Origin: Tenacibaculum piscium
Lineage (GTDB): Bacteria; Bacteroidota; Bacteroidia; Flavobacteriales; Flavobacteriaceae
Assembly (NCBI RefSeq): GCF_021390715.1
Contig: NZ_JAJGWT010000001.1
Span: 253,839 to 317,838, forward strand
Reading direction: 5' to 3'
DNA length: 64,000 nucleotides
Each line of letters starts with the position of its first letter. The stretch's first letter is position 1. The notes beneath the pieces were generated by a model. That model did no database searches, had not been told where the DNA came from, and saw nothing but the letters and a program-made list of their open reading frames with translations. Positions 1-7,904 of the stretch are shown in pieces. The position numbers and the translations under genes were made by a program.

Positions 1-655
1 CTTTGTAGGCTGTTTTGTAAAAATTTTCAACATCTTTACTGGTAATATCTGCACCATAAAAGTTAATTGCTGATGCTAATACATTATCGACACCTGCTTT
101 TTTATTTACTTTTTTAGCGTCTTTATCATTAAAAATAACTTCTAAAGCTTCTTCGGATAAATTTGCTTTTGTTTGCTTTAATAAATCAGTTAAATATTCT
201 TTAGAAAAATCAGGTTTAATTTTGTCGTTCGAATAATGATGATGAATTCCGTTTGAAAACCAAACACGTTTTAAATAGGTCGTAAATTTTTTAAAATCTT
301 CACTATTTTTATCGCCTGAAAAATTAGTATTGATATGTTCTAAAGCATTTCTAATTTCAAGATTATGACGATAATTTTGATCCCACATAATATCTCTCCC
401 TGCTAATCCTGCTTGGCTTAGATAATATACCAGTTTTTTTTCTTTGAGCGTTAGTGCTTCAAATCCTGGAATTTGATATCGTAATACCTTTATATCGGCA
501 AATTGTTCGACTTCATGATTAAATTTCGGTGCTTTTTTAGCAACAGTTCCTATTGTTTCTTTTGCTATTTCAGTTGATGTTTCTTTTTTTCCATCACCAC
601 AAGAAGCTAGTAAACTAAGGGTTGCAACGGCACAAAGTAGTTGTTTTATGTTCAT
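1..655 (-). CDS. Dipeptidyl peptidase III-like lipoprotein (M49), N-terminal part
   Basis: Only the first 218 codons lie in the window; the gene runs off the left edge. The protein starts MNIKQLLCAVATL, with a signal sequence ending in a lipobox-like LLASC, so it is probably a lipoprotein. The stretch DIKVLRYQIPGFEALTLKEK and the later LVYYLSQAGLAGRDIMWDQN and VWFSNGIHHHYS match the N-terminal lobe of Bacteroidota M49 zinc peptidases, which cleave dipeptides from peptide N-termini. The catalytic zinc motif would lie beyond the window, so activity cannot be judged. Its own promoter-like CAAAGATA (TATCTTTG on this strand) lies upstream, after tag. Confidence 0.75.
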   Translation of the reverse strand, partial: MNIKQLLCAVATLSLLASCGDGKKETSTEIAKETIGTVAKKAPKFNHEVEQFADIKVLRYQIPGFEALTLKEKKLVYYLSQAGLAGRDIMWDQNYRHNLEIRNALEHINTNFSGDKNSEDFKKFTTYLKRVWFSNGIHHHYSNDKIKPDFSKEYLTDLLKQTKANLSEEALEVIFNDKDAKKVNKKAGVDNVLASAINFYGADITSKDVENFYKTAYK

Positions 656-701
656 TTTTGATGCTTTTATTTAACAGGTTTTAATTAATTTTTATGCGGA
701 T

Positions 702-709
702 CAAAGATA
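702..709 (-). promoter_or_regulatory. Promoter -7 element for the M49 gene
   Basis: On the minus strand this reads TATCTTTG, a match to the Bacteroidota -7 consensus TAnnTTTG. It lies 47 bases before the M49 start and just beyond the tag stop codon, so the peptidase can be transcribed separately from tag. Confidence 0.5.
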
Positions 710-715
710 CAAAAT

Positions 716-1276
716 TTAAAATTCAGAATACTTAAAACAACTTGTCGTATGATCGTTAACCATGCCTATCGCCTGCATATATGCGTAGATAATGGTAGCT
801 CCTACAAACTTAAAACCTCGTTTTTTCAAATCTTTTGAAATGGTATCTGATAAGGCTGTACTTGCGGGTACTTCTGCGCTATTTTTAAAGTTATTTTTGA
901 TTGGTTTTCCTGCAACAAAACTCCAAATATATGCTGAAAAAGAACCAAATTCTTTTTGAACTTCCATAAAAAGCTTAGCGTTTAAAATAGCAGATTTAAT
1001 TTTTAATTTATGCCTTACAATTCCTACATTTTGAAGTAACTCATCGTACTTATATTCATCATAATTGGCAATTTTAGTATAATCAAAATTATCGAAAGCA
1101 CTGCGGAAATTTTCTCTTTTCTTTAAAATAGTAATCCAATTTAAACCCGCTTGAAAGCTTTCTAGTAGTAAAAATTCAAATAAAACCGCATCATCATATA
1201 CGGGAACTCCCCATTCGGTATCATGATATTTTATATACAACGGATTATTTCCTACCCATAAACATCTTTTTTTCAT
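716..1276 (-). CDS. tag: DNA-3-methyladenine glycosylase I
   Basis: Removes 3-methyladenine from alkylated DNA, starting base excision repair. The 186-residue protein has the full family length. The N-terminus CLWVGNNPLYIKYHDTEWGV is the Tag signature. The four expected zinc ligands are present: Cys5, His18, and His176 and Cys180 in the C-terminal HTTSC. The segment QAGLNWITILKKRENF carries the conserved base-recognition region, and KKRGFKFVGATIIYAYMQAI is the conserved C-terminal helix. It is a single gene, with a 515-base gap on its 5' side. Confidence 0.95.
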   Translation of the reverse strand: MKKRCLWVGNNPLYIKYHDTEWGVPVYDDAVLFEFLLLESFQAGLNWITILKKRENFRSAFDNFDYTKIANYDEYKYDELLQNVGIVRHKLKIKSAILNAKLFMEVQKEFGSFSAYIWSFVAGKPIKNNFKNSAEVPASTALSDTISKDLKKRGFKFVGATIIYAYMQAIGMVNDHTTSCFKYSEF

Positions 1277-1326
1277 TTTTGAACTATTTAAGGTTGAAAT
1301 TTACTGTTAAACATTTTAAAAATGAT

Positions 1327-1438
1327 TAAGAGCCTGTTTAAATTTCATCTAAAAAAGTTTTGTAATATAAAAATAAGAAATCGAATCCGTCAAACTGAAT
1401 TTAGTTCAGTTTCGCATCCTGATTTGCCGTAGTTTTTA
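1327..1438 (-). repeat. Dispersed repeat, partial copy C (inverted)
   Basis: The reverse complement matches the second half of the copy at 7597-7737. Shared segments are ACGGCAAATCAGGATGCGAA, the hairpin AAACTGAA..TTCAGTTT followed by GACGGATTCG, and the tail TTTAGATGAAATTTAAACAG. The first hairpin of the full element is missing here, so this copy is truncated. The spacer between the hairpin and the tail also differs from that in the other copy. Confidence 0.8.
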
Positions 1439-1583
1439 GCTTTTTTTTTGATGATTCTTGTCAATTCGAATTATTTTAATAACTAAAAGCAATTAAAATT
1501 ATATCGAGAATTTGATTGTTTTCTGTTGATGAATTTTTAGTTATTTTGATGTTAAATAAGTTCTCGAAATGATTAGTAACAAT

Positions 1584-1675
1584 GCCTAGCCCCGATTGAA
1601 GCAATTGTTTGAGCTCCTTTTTTTGATTTTTCTTCAAAAAAAGAGCGAGTGCGGAAAGCGGGAAATAGCTTCAAA
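1584..1675 (+). repeat. Structured intergenic element (possible small RNA or repeat)
   Basis: The element begins GCCTAGCCCCGATTGAAGC and ends GCGGGAAATAGCTTC. Nested pairings are visible: CCCCG with CGGG, GAAGC with GCTTC, and a strong inner hairpin in which GAGCTCCTTTTTTTGA faces TCAAAAAAAGAGC. From memory, similar elements starting TAGCCCCGAT and ending GGAAATAGCT recur in flavobacterial intergenic regions. Only one copy is present here, so calling it a repeat rests on that recollection. It may be transcribed, as a small RNA or part of the sppA leader. Confidence 0.5.
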
Positions 1676-1791
1676 TAATTTTTATTGTCTTATATTATCC
1701 TGATAAAAAATAAGACAAATTTCAATTTTAAAGAGTGTTTTAAAACTTCATGTAAAACTGTATCTTTACTCAAAAAAATTAACAGCACTAT

Positions 1792-3549
1792 ATGAACTTT
1801 TTACGAAATTTACTAGCTTCAATTCTTGGCTTTTTTATCGCCTTATTTTTACTGTTTTTCTTCTTTATCGGAATCGCTGCCGTAATGGGTACGGGAATGA
1901 GCGGTGACCAAGAAATTTTTATAAAAGAAAATACTGTTTTAGAATTAGATTTATCGACACCTATAAAAGATTATGCTCCTAAAGAAAAAAATCCTTTAGC
2001 AGAAATTTTAGAATTAGCTGATGAAAAATTAGCCTTGAATAAAATAATAAATGCTATCGAAAATGCAAAAACAGATCCTAATATTACAGGAATTAGCATT
2101 AAAACAACACAAGTAAATGCAGGAATTGCACAAACACAAGCCATCAGAAATAAATTGCAGGATTTTAAAAAAAGTGGCAAATTTATATACGCTTATAATG
2201 ATGTTTACACACAAAAAAATTATTACTTAAGTTCTGTTGCCGATAGCTTATTTTTAAATCCTGTAGGCGCTATTGATTTTAAAGGATTATCAACCGAAAT
2301 TTTATATTATAAAGATTTTGAAGATAAATACGGAATTAAAATGGAAGTAATTCGTCATGGAAAATATAAAAGTGCCGTTGAACCCTATTTAACCAATAAA
2401 ATGAGCGATGCAAATCGAGAACAAACAACCTCTCTTTTAAAATCTATTTGGTCGGAAATTACTACCGATGTTAGTGAGAGTAGAAATATTTCTATCGAAA
2501 AATTAAACCTAATTGCCGATAATGCCAACGGTAGAAATGCCGAAATCGCCAAAGAAAATAACTTAATTGATGGAATTATTTATCAAGATCAATACGAACA
2601 AAAATTAACCTTAAATTCTGATAAAAAAGCACATACCATTTCTTTAGAAGACTATATAAAAACAGGAAAAGGACGTATTTATTCTTCAGAAAAAAATAAA
2701 ATTGCCGTTATTTACGCACAAGGAGAAATTAGATACGCCAAAGGAAATGAAAATATTATTGGACAAGAAATTACCAACGAAGCAATTCGAGAAGCAAGAA
2801 AAGATAAAAATGTAAAAGCCATTGTATTACGTGTAAATTCTCCTGGAGGAAGTGCCTTGGCTTCGGAACTTATTTGGCGTGAATTGGAATTGGCAAAAAA
2901 AGAAAAACCATTAGTAGTTTCTATGGGGAATTTAGCCGCTTCTGGCGGATATTATATTGCTTGTAATGCCGATAAAATTATCGCTGAACCAACAACAATT
3001 ACAGGTTCTATCGGTGTTTTTGGAGCGATTCCGAATGTGCATCAATTTGCAGAAAATATTGGAATTAATGCCGAACAAGTATCTACAAATAACAATCCTA
3101 ATTATAGTCTTTTTGAACCAATAAATGATAAATTTTATAGCGTAACAAAACAAGGCGTAGAACATATTTATACCATTTTTGTAAACCGTGTTTCAGCAGG
3201 TAGAAATATGACTTTTGAACAGGTAAATAACGTTGCTCAAGGGAGAGTTTGGACAGGAAAACAAGCACTTGAAAATGGGTTAGTTGATAAATTAGGAAGT
3301 TTAAATGATGCCATTAAAGTTGCTTCAGAATTAGCAAATATTGATGTTTATAAAGTTCGCAATTACCCTGATTATAAAATAGATTTTAAAGAAGCCTTCA
3401 ACTTTTCTCTTTTTGCAAAATCATCTAAAAATGAAATTCTGAAAGAAGCTTTAGGTTCTGAAAATTATCAATTATACAATACTATTAATGAGCTAAAAAA
3501 ATTAAAAGGAATTCAGGCGAGAATGCCGTATATTCTTCAAATAAAATAA
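1792..3549 (+). CDS. sppA: Signal peptide peptidase SppA, 67K type
   Basis: Membrane-anchored serine protease that degrades cleaved signal peptides. The 585-residue protein has one N-terminal transmembrane segment (about residues 8-30) followed by two tandem S49 peptidase domains. The family uses a Ser/Lys dyad shared between the domains. The likely lysine lies in the first domain (VIRHGKYKSAVEPY) and the likely serine in the second (NLAASGGYYIAC), preceded by the substrate-binding RVNSPGGSALASEL. It is monocistronic: a strong terminator follows, and metK converges on it. Confidence 0.93.
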   Translation: MNFLRNLLASILGFFIALFLLFFFFIGIAAVMGTGMSGDQEIFIKENTVLELDLSTPIKDYAPKEKNPLAEILELADEKLALNKIINAIENAKTDPNITGISIKTTQVNAGIAQTQAIRNKLQDFKKSGKFIYAYNDVYTQKNYYLSSVADSLFLNPVGAIDFKGLSTEILYYKDFEDKYGIKMEVIRHGKYKSAVEPYLTNKMSDANREQTTSLLKSIWSEITTDVSESRNISIEKLNLIADNANGRNAEIAKENNLIDGIIYQDQYEQKLTLNSDKKAHTISLEDYIKTGKGRIYSSEKNKIAVIYAQGEIRYAKGNENIIGQEITNEAIREARKDKNVKAIVLRVNSPGGSALASELIWRELELAKKEKPLVVSMGNLAASGGYYIACNADKIIAEPTTITGSIGVFGAIPNVHQFAENIGINAEQVSTNNNPNYSLFEPINDKFYSVTKQGVEHIYTIFVNRVSAGRNMTFEQVNNVAQGRVWTGKQALENGLVDKLGSLNDAIKVASELANIDVYKVRNYPDYKIDFKEAFNFSLFAKSSKNEILKEALGSENYQLYNTINELKKLKGIQARMPYILQIK

Positions 3550-3571
3550 GTTTTTAGTAAACTTCATAAAA

Positions 3572-3601
3572 AATCCTTGACATAATAGTATGTCAAGGAT
3601 T
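3572..3601. terminator. Bidirectional terminator between sppA and metK
   Basis: A perfect 13-bp stem, AATCCTTGACATA with TATGTCAAGGATT, encloses a 4-base loop. It is followed by a run of T on the plus strand and preceded by a run of A, so it can serve both converging genes. Confidence 0.9.
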
Positions 3602-3640
3602 TTTTTTTATAAATATTTTTAAAATAAAAATAGCGATTTT

Positions 3641-4897
3641 TTACAAACCAAAATTTTCTTTAATGACATCAACATAATCTAATTTTTCCCAAGTAAACGT
3701 TTCTACTTCTTGCGAAACAGTTTCGCCCATCGGGTTTGAAAAAGTTACAGTTTTAATTTCTGATTTTCTTCCCATATGCCCATAAGCAGCAGTTTCAGAA
3801 TAAATTGGCGATCTTAATTTTAAACGTTGCTCGATAAAATAAGGACGCATATCAAAAATACGTTCTACTATTTTACTGATTTCTCCATCTGTTTTATCAA
3901 CTGTTGAAGTTCCGTAAGTTTCCACATTAATACTCGTTGGTTTTGCAACACCAATAGCATAAGAAACTTGCACTAAAACTTCTTTACATAATCCTGAAGC
4001 AACTAAATTCTTCGCAATATGACGTGTTGCATACGCTCCCGAACGATCTACTTTCGATGGATCTTTTCCTGAAAATGCACCACCTCCGTGTGCTCCTTTT
4101 CCTCCGTAAGTATCAACAATAATTTTACGACCTGTTAAACCAGTATCTCCATGAGGTCCTCCGATTACAAAAACTCCCGTTGGATTAATATGATAGGTAA
4201 TATTATCAGTAAATAATTTTTGAATATTTTCAGGTAATTTTGCAACTACTCTTGGAATTAAAATCGAAACAATGTCTTTTTTAATTTTTGCTAACATTAC
4301 CGAATCATCAGCGTCAAAATCATCATGCTGTGTAGAAATTACAATCGCATCGATTCTTTGTGGGACGTTATCGTCAGAATATTCAATAGTTACTTGCGAT
4401 TTTGCATCGGGACGTAAATACGTGATATCTGAATTTTCTCTACGTAACTCGGCTAATTCGATTAACAAACGGTGCGATAAATCCAATGCTAACGGCATAT
4501 AGTTTTCCGTTTCATCGGTTGCATAACCAAACATCATTCCTTGGTCTCCTGCTCCTTGATCTTCAGGGTTTGCTCTTACAACTCCTTGATTTATATCTGG
4601 AGATTGCTCATGAATTGCCGAAAAAACACCACAAGAACTACCATCGAACATATATTCGCTTTTGGTGTATCCTATTTTGTTAATTACATCTCTTGCAATT
4701 TTTTGAACATCTAAATATGTTTTCGATTTTACTTCACCAGCTAAAACGACCTGTCCCGTGGTTACTAAGGTTTCACAAGCTACTTTTGATGTTGCATCAA
4801 AAGCTAAAAAATTATCTATTAAAGCATCAGAAATTTGATCCGCTACTTTATCTGGATGTCCTTCAGAAACACTTTCCGAAGTAAATAAATATGACAT
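3641..4897 (-). CDS. metK: S-adenosylmethionine synthetase
   Basis: Makes SAM from methionine and ATP. The 418-residue protein contains the family motifs in order: [18 protein letters not shown] near the N-terminus (ATP site), [12 protein letters not shown] (the MetK hexapeptide region), and the P-loop-like [19 protein letters not shown]. Bacteroidota enzymes are typically longer than the 384-residue E. coli form, and this one fits. The leader of about 150 bases contains alternative base-pairing typical of a riboswitch, so feedback by SAM is likely. Confidence 0.97.
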   Translation of the reverse strand: MSYLFTSESVSEGHPDKVADQISDALIDNFLAFDATSKVACETLVTTGQVVLAGEVKSKTYLDVQKIARDVINKIGYTKSEYMFDGSSCGVFSAIHEQSPDINQGVVRANPEDQGAGDQGMMFGYATDETENYMPLALDLSHRLLIELAELRRENSDITYLRPDAKSQVTIEYSDDNVPQRIDAIVISTQHDDFDADDSVMLAKIKKDIVSILIPRVVAKLPENIQKLFTDNITYHINPTGVFVIGGPHGDTGLTGRKIIVDTYGGKGAHGGGAFSGKDPSKVDRSGAYATRHIAKNLVASGLCKEVLVQVSYAIGVAKPTSINVETYGTSTVDKTDGEISKIVERIFDMRPYFIEQRLKLRSPIYSETAAYGHMGRKSEIKTVTFSNPMGETVSQEVETFTWEKLDYVDVIKENFGL

Positions 4898-4944
4898 AAA
4901 CTATTGTTTTTAAATTAGATAGAAGAAAAAATCAAATTACTTAG

Positions 4945-5040
4945 TCGTATATTGGTTGCCTAAAGAAGTAGTTTATTTCTGCTTTAGCATTTTATTTATG
5001 AACCAATGTTCAACGAGGTTGCAATCAGTCAAATTTTTCC
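4945..5040 (-). promoter_or_regulatory. Candidate SAM-responsive leader RNA of metK
   Basis: Reading the minus strand, the leader contains TGATTGCAACCTCGTTGAAC, then ATTGGTT, then ATGCTAAAGCAG, then CTTTAGGCAACCAAT. ATTGGTT can pair with the distal AACCAAT. GCAACC occurs twice and both copies can compete for GGTT, while CTAAAG can pair with CTTTAG. The GCTAAAG segment and the position before metK recall SAM-II-type riboswitches, including long-loop variants. The class assignment is from memory and was not tested with a covariance model. Confidence 0.5.
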
Positions 5041-5056
5041 TCAAAAATTATTAGGG

Positions 5057-5064
5057 CAAAGTTA
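5057..5064 (-). promoter_or_regulatory. metK promoter -7 element
   Basis: On the minus strand this reads TAACTTTG, matching TAnnTTTG. It lies just upstream of the candidate riboswitch, so transcription starting a few bases later would include the whole leader. Confidence 0.5.
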
Positions 5065-5222
5065 TTGATTATTTTACACACACAAAAACAAACGTGCAAC
5101 GAACTTACATCGAATTAAAAATCAACAAAAAATAAAATACCAATAAAAATCAAAATAGAAAGTATTGATGTTATCATAATAAAAAGTAATTTTTGTAGAA
5201 TTGTTTTGATTATTTTTTTGAT

Positions 5223-5230
5223 TACTTTTG
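5223..5230 (+). promoter_or_regulatory. trxA promoter -7 element
   Basis: TACTTTTG matches TAnnTTTG, with TTG at 5201-5203 about 19 bases upstream as the -33 element. Confidence 0.55.
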
Positions 5231-5273
5231 TTGTAGCGAAATAAGACTTTTAACCTAATTAAAATATAAAAAA

Positions 5274-5591
5274 ATGGCATTAGAAATTACAGACGCAAAC
5301 TTTGAAGAATTAGTATTAAAATCAGACAAACCAGTATTAGTTGATTTTTGGGCAGCATGGTGCGGACCTTGTAGAATGGTTGGTCCTATTGTTGATGAAA
5401 TCGGTAATGAATACGAAGGAAAAGCTGTTGTTGGTAAAGTTGATGTTGACAACAACCAAGAATTTGCAGCTAAATATGGAGTAAGAAATATTCCTACTGT
5501 ATTAGTATTCAAAAATGGTGAAGTTGTAGACAAACAAGTTGGTGCAGCTCCTAAAAAAGCATATACTGATAAAATTGACGCTGCTTTATAA
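5274..5591 (+). CDS. trxA: Thioredoxin
   Basis: General cytoplasmic protein disulfide reductase. The 105-residue protein has one thioredoxin fold with the active site WCGPC at residues 29-33 (Cys30, Cys33), the buried acidic residue in VLVDFWA, and the cis-proline loop RNIPTVLVF. Length and motifs are fully canonical and there is no signal peptide. It has its own promoter and a terminator, so it appears monocistronic. Confidence 0.97.
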   Translation: MALEITDANFEELVLKSDKPVLVDFWAAWCGPCRMVGPIVDEIGNEYEGKAVVGKVDVDNNQEFAAKYGVRNIPTVLVFKNGEVVDKQVGAAPKKAYTDKIDAAL

Positions 5592-5625
5592 GCCGTGTTT
5601 TTTATAAGATATCATTAATATATTA

Positions 5626-5657
5626 AAAGGTTTGGCTATTTGTCAGACCTTTTTTTT
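5626..5657 (+). terminator. trxA terminator
   Basis: A hairpin pairs AAAGGTTTG with CAGACCTTT and is followed by a run of T, between trxA and the next gene. Confidence 0.75.
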
Positions 5658-5668
5658 ATTTTCGGAAA

Positions 5669-6592
5669 ATGATTGATGTAACAACAATTTCTTCGGATAT
5701 TAAAAACCTTGAATTACTTGCCAAACAAGTAGTAGAAGGATTTATTACAGGAATACATAAAAGTCCTTTTCATGGTTTTTCTGTGGAGTTTTCGGAACAT
5801 AAACTTTATAATAAAGGTGAAAGCACCCGTCATATCGATTGGAAATTATTTGCAAAAACTGAAAAATTATATGTCAAAAAATATGAAGAAGATACTAATT
5901 TAAGATGTCATATAATTATCGATAATTCAGCTTCGATGCACTACCCTATTGTTCAAAATCAAACTATTGATACGTTAAATAAAATTGGTTTTTCAGCAGT
6001 TGCTGCTGCTTGTTTAATGGAGATTTTAAGAAAACAACGAGATGCCGTCGGATTAAGTATTTATTCGGATACCTACGAATATTATGCACCCGAAAAAGGA
6101 AGCGAACGACATCGAAAAATGTTATTGAATCAATTAGATAATTTAGTCACATCAACAAGTAAGGCTACAACGGAAACCTATCAATATTTGCATGAAATTG
6201 CAGAGAATATTCATCGGCGTTCGTTAATTTTTTTATTTACGGATATGTTTCAGACTACAAAAAATGACGATGAACTTTTTGATGCGTTAAAACATTTAAA
6301 ATTTAATAAACATGAAGTAATATTGTTTCATACTTTTGATAAAAAAACAGAATTTTCGTTCAATTTTGACAATACCCCCAAAAAATTTGTCGATATTGAA
6401 ACTGGTGAAGAAATAAATTTACATACTGATAACATTCAAAAAAGTTATCAAAAGCTTAGCAATACGTTTTTCAACAATTTAAAAAACAAGTGTTTACAAT
6501 ATAAAATAGCCTATATTCCTGTGGATATTAATGAAGGTTATGATAAAATATTAACGGCATATCTTGTTAGTAGGCAAAAAAAATACAAATAA
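5669..6592 (+). CDS. DUF58-domain protein (MoxR-associated type)
   Basis: The 307-residue protein has the DUF58 signature in its first third: FSEHKLYNKGESTRHIDWKL, then AKTEKLYVKKYEEDTNLRCH. A von Willebrand A-like region follows, with the metal-site motif IIDNSASMHYP. In Bacteroidota such proteins usually sit beside a MoxR AAA+ ATPase and Bat proteins. None is in this window, so the gene is isolated. The cellular role of the family is poorly defined; chaperone or metal-insertion functions have been proposed. No signal peptide is seen. Confidence 0.85.
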   Translation: MIDVTTISSDIKNLELLAKQVVEGFITGIHKSPFHGFSVEFSEHKLYNKGESTRHIDWKLFAKTEKLYVKKYEEDTNLRCHIIIDNSASMHYPIVQNQTIDTLNKIGFSAVAAACLMEILRKQRDAVGLSIYSDTYEYYAPEKGSERHRKMLLNQLDNLVTSTSKATTETYQYLHEIAENIHRRSLIFLFTDMFQTTKNDDELFDALKHLKFNKHEVILFHTFDKKTEFSFNFDNTPKKFVDIETGEEINLHTDNIQKSYQKLSNTFFNNLKNKCLQYKIAYIPVDINEGYDKILTAYLVSRQKKYK

Positions 6593-6617
6593 TTTTTTTC
6601 AATTAATAAAAAGGTGT

Positions 6618-6625
6618 TATATTTG
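6618..6625 (+). promoter_or_regulatory. Promoter -7 element of the tRNA-Asp cluster
   Basis: TATATTTG matches TAnnTTTG and ends 24 bases before the first tRNA, a suitable position for a promoter serving all three. Confidence 0.55.
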
Positions 6626-6649
6626 CACTCGCTTAACGTAATTAGCAAC

Positions 6650-6723
6650 GGTCTGGTAGTTCAGCTGGTTAGAATACCTGCCTGTCACGCAGGGGGTCGC
6701 GGGTTCGAGTCCCGTCCAGACCG
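6650..6723 (+). tRNA. tRNA-Asp (GTC), copy 1
   Basis: A 74-base cloverleaf. The acceptor stem GGTCTGG pairs with CCAGACC, the anticodon loop CTGTCAC gives anticodon GTC, and the T arm is GCGGGTTCGAGTCCCGT. CCA is not encoded after the discriminator G. Confidence 0.97.
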
Positions 6724-6760
6724 CAAATTATTTAAGTGAAAAGTACAAGCTAAAAGCAAC

Positions 6761-6834
6761 GGTCTGGTAGTTCAGCTGGTTAGAATACCTGCCTGTCACG
6801 CAGGGGGTCGCGGGTTCGAGTCCCGTCCAGACCG
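6761..6834 (+). tRNA. tRNA-Asp (GTC), copy 2
   Basis: Identical in all 74 bases to copy 1, separated from it by a 37-base spacer. It probably lies in the same precursor transcript. Confidence 0.97.
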
Positions 6835-6873
6835 CAATTAGTTACGTAATTTAAAAGTATTGCTACAAGCAAC

Positions 6874-6947
6874 GGTCTGGTAGTTCAGCTGGTTAGAATA
6901 CCTGCCTGTCACGCAGGGGGTCGCGGGTTCGAGTCCCGTCCAGACCG
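6874..6947 (+). tRNA. tRNA-Asp (GTC), copy 3
   Basis: Identical to copies 1 and 2. A terminator follows four bases later, closing the cluster. Confidence 0.97.
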
Positions 6948-6950
6948 CAA

Positions 6951-6986
6951 AAGCTTCTCATTTATTTGAGAGGCTTTTTCTTTTTT
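6951..6986 (+). terminator. Terminator of the tRNA cluster
   Basis: AAGCTTCTCA pairs with TGAGAGGCTT (one G-T pair) around a 6-base loop, followed by a T-rich tract. Confidence 0.85.
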
Positions 6987-7098
6987 AAAATATATGCTAC
7001 TTTTTTATCCTCAAAAATTATAGCCTCTTTTTTATCCTCAAATTTATTATAAGTTCCTTAAAAATAGCCATCATAGAAATGGGCAGAAACAAAAAATA

Positions 7099-7118
7099 GG
7101 CAGACACATAGGTCTGCC
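7099..7118. repeat. Palindromic repeat, GGCAGAC family, copy 1
   Basis: GGCAGAC faces GTCTGCC around ACATAG. The surrounding 25 bases match a second copy at 7905-7926, including the trailing CCCTAC. A partial GGGCAG starts 18 bases earlier, at 7081. Confidence 0.75.
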
Positions 7119-7174
7119 CCTACGTTTATAAATAGTATCTTTAATTTTTAAAAACCTCTTAATATCTAAAAAAA

Positions 7175-7585
7175 ATGCTTAAAAAAATTAAAGAAATTGG
7201 AATAGTAATTATCATTATTTCAGCTTTTGCTTGCTGTGATTCTGAAAAACCAATAGGACTTTGGGACGATAACATTAAATTATCTCAAAAAAAAGTACAA
7301 TTCTCTTCTGAAAAAAATTCAATAGTCATTAATACTAAAGGAAAATGGTGGTGGATTCATGAAGTTTCTTTAAACGGAAACTCAAATTTTGACCTAAATA
7401 AAATTGATACCAATGCAAACAATTTTATAATAAAAGAAACCGAATTCAAAATTGAAAGAAAAAATACAACCGAAATTCATATTGAAATGACCAAAAATAA
7501 AACAAATTATGAAAGAATACTGTTTATCGGTTTAGAAGCAGGAAATTATTTTGACGGAATAAAAATAACGCAAGCAAAAAATTAA
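7175..7585 (+). CDS. Lipoprotein with a BACON-like domain
   Basis: A 136-residue protein with a signal sequence ending in AFACC, so probably lipidated at Cys20 or Cys21. The mature part has the look of one BACON-type immunoglobulin-like domain: an early strand (VQFSSEKNSIVINTKG), a Trp-rich KWWWI, a central strand ending in an Asn-rich KNKTNYERI, and a final GIKITQAKN resembling the usual I-x-I-x-Q ending. BACON domains occur in Bacteroidota surface proteins and are thought to bind glycans or mucin. The assignment is by pattern only. The gene stands alone between repeat clusters. Confidence 0.55.
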   Translation: MLKKIKEIGIVIIIISAFACCDSEKPIGLWDDNIKLSQKKVQFSSEKNSIVINTKGKWWWIHEVSLNGNSNFDLNKIDTNANNFIIKETEFKIERKNTTEIHIEMTKNKTNYERILFIGLEAGNYFDGIKITQAKN

Positions 7586-7596
7586 AACCAAATTCT

Positions 7597-7737
7597 CGTC
7601 ATGCTGAATCTATTTCAGCATCGCATAAAGTGAAGAATTACGGCAAATCAGGATGCGAAACTGAAATAAATTCAGTTTGACGGATTCGATTTTTTAGCTA
7701 TAAAACGTTTTTTAGATGAAATTTAAACAGGCTCTTA
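7597..7737 (+). repeat. Two-hairpin dispersed element, full copy A
   Basis: The core (7597-7682) starts CGTCA and ends TGACG. Inside are two hairpins, ATGCTGAA with TTCAGCAT and AAACTGAA with TTCAGTTT. The tail to 7737 (TTTAGATGAAATTTAAACAG) is shared with the inverted copy at 1327-1438, which shows that the mobile or duplicated unit extends past the core. Confidence 0.85.
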
Positions 7738-7745
7738 GATATAAA

Positions 7746-7820
7746 CGTCATGCTGAATTTATTTCAGCATCGCATAAAACCAAGAATTACGGCAAATCAG
7801 AATGCGAAACTGAAATAAAA
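7746..7820 (+). repeat. Two-hairpin dispersed element, copy B (3' truncated)
   Basis: Starts CGTCATGCTGAA like copy A, keeps the first hairpin and the GAATTACGGCAAATCA middle, but breaks off after GAAACTGAAATAAA, losing the second hairpin arm and the terminal TGACG. Confidence 0.85.
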
Positions 7821-7828
7821 TCTTTTTA

Positions 7829-7896
7829 ACCGATGCTATGCTATTTTTTAACAAGGGGTTTCAACCCCTTGGCGTACAATTTTGCCAACATCAAAC
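7829..7896 (+). repeat. AAGGGGTT palindrome unit, copy 1
   Basis: A palindrome at 7853-7870 (AAGGGGTT, TC, AACCCCTT). About 24 bases on the left (starting ACCGATGCTATGC) and 26 on the right (ending CCAACATCAAAC) are also shared with the copy at 7985-8052. The unit is therefore about 70 bases, not only the palindrome. Confidence 0.85.
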
Positions 7897-7904
7897 ATAA
7901 AAAT

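Larger units (their letters stand above)
1277..1791. other. Intergenic gap between divergent tag and sppA, holding two repeats
   Basis: No gene is seen in this 515-base gap. It contains an inverted copy of a dispersed element found again near 7.6 kb, and a separate structured element near 1.6 kb, both listed on their own. The last 60 bases carry the sppA promoter region, with TATCTTTA about 30 bases before the start codon. Confidence 0.6.
4898..5273. other. Divergent intergenic region between metK and trxA
   Basis: This 376-base region holds the metK leader and promoter on one strand and the trxA promoter on the other. Between about 5065 and 5200 it is plain AT-rich sequence in which nothing further is seen. 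Confidence 0.6.

Noticed and set aside
3720-4884. Open frames on the plus strand across metK
   Set aside because: They are antisense to a fully conserved gene, have odd composition and no recognisable product.
6650-6947. Tandem identical blocks of 74 bases resembling a CRISPR or other repeat array
   Set aside because: Each block folds as a complete tRNA-Asp with a proper anticodon; spacers are short and irregular.
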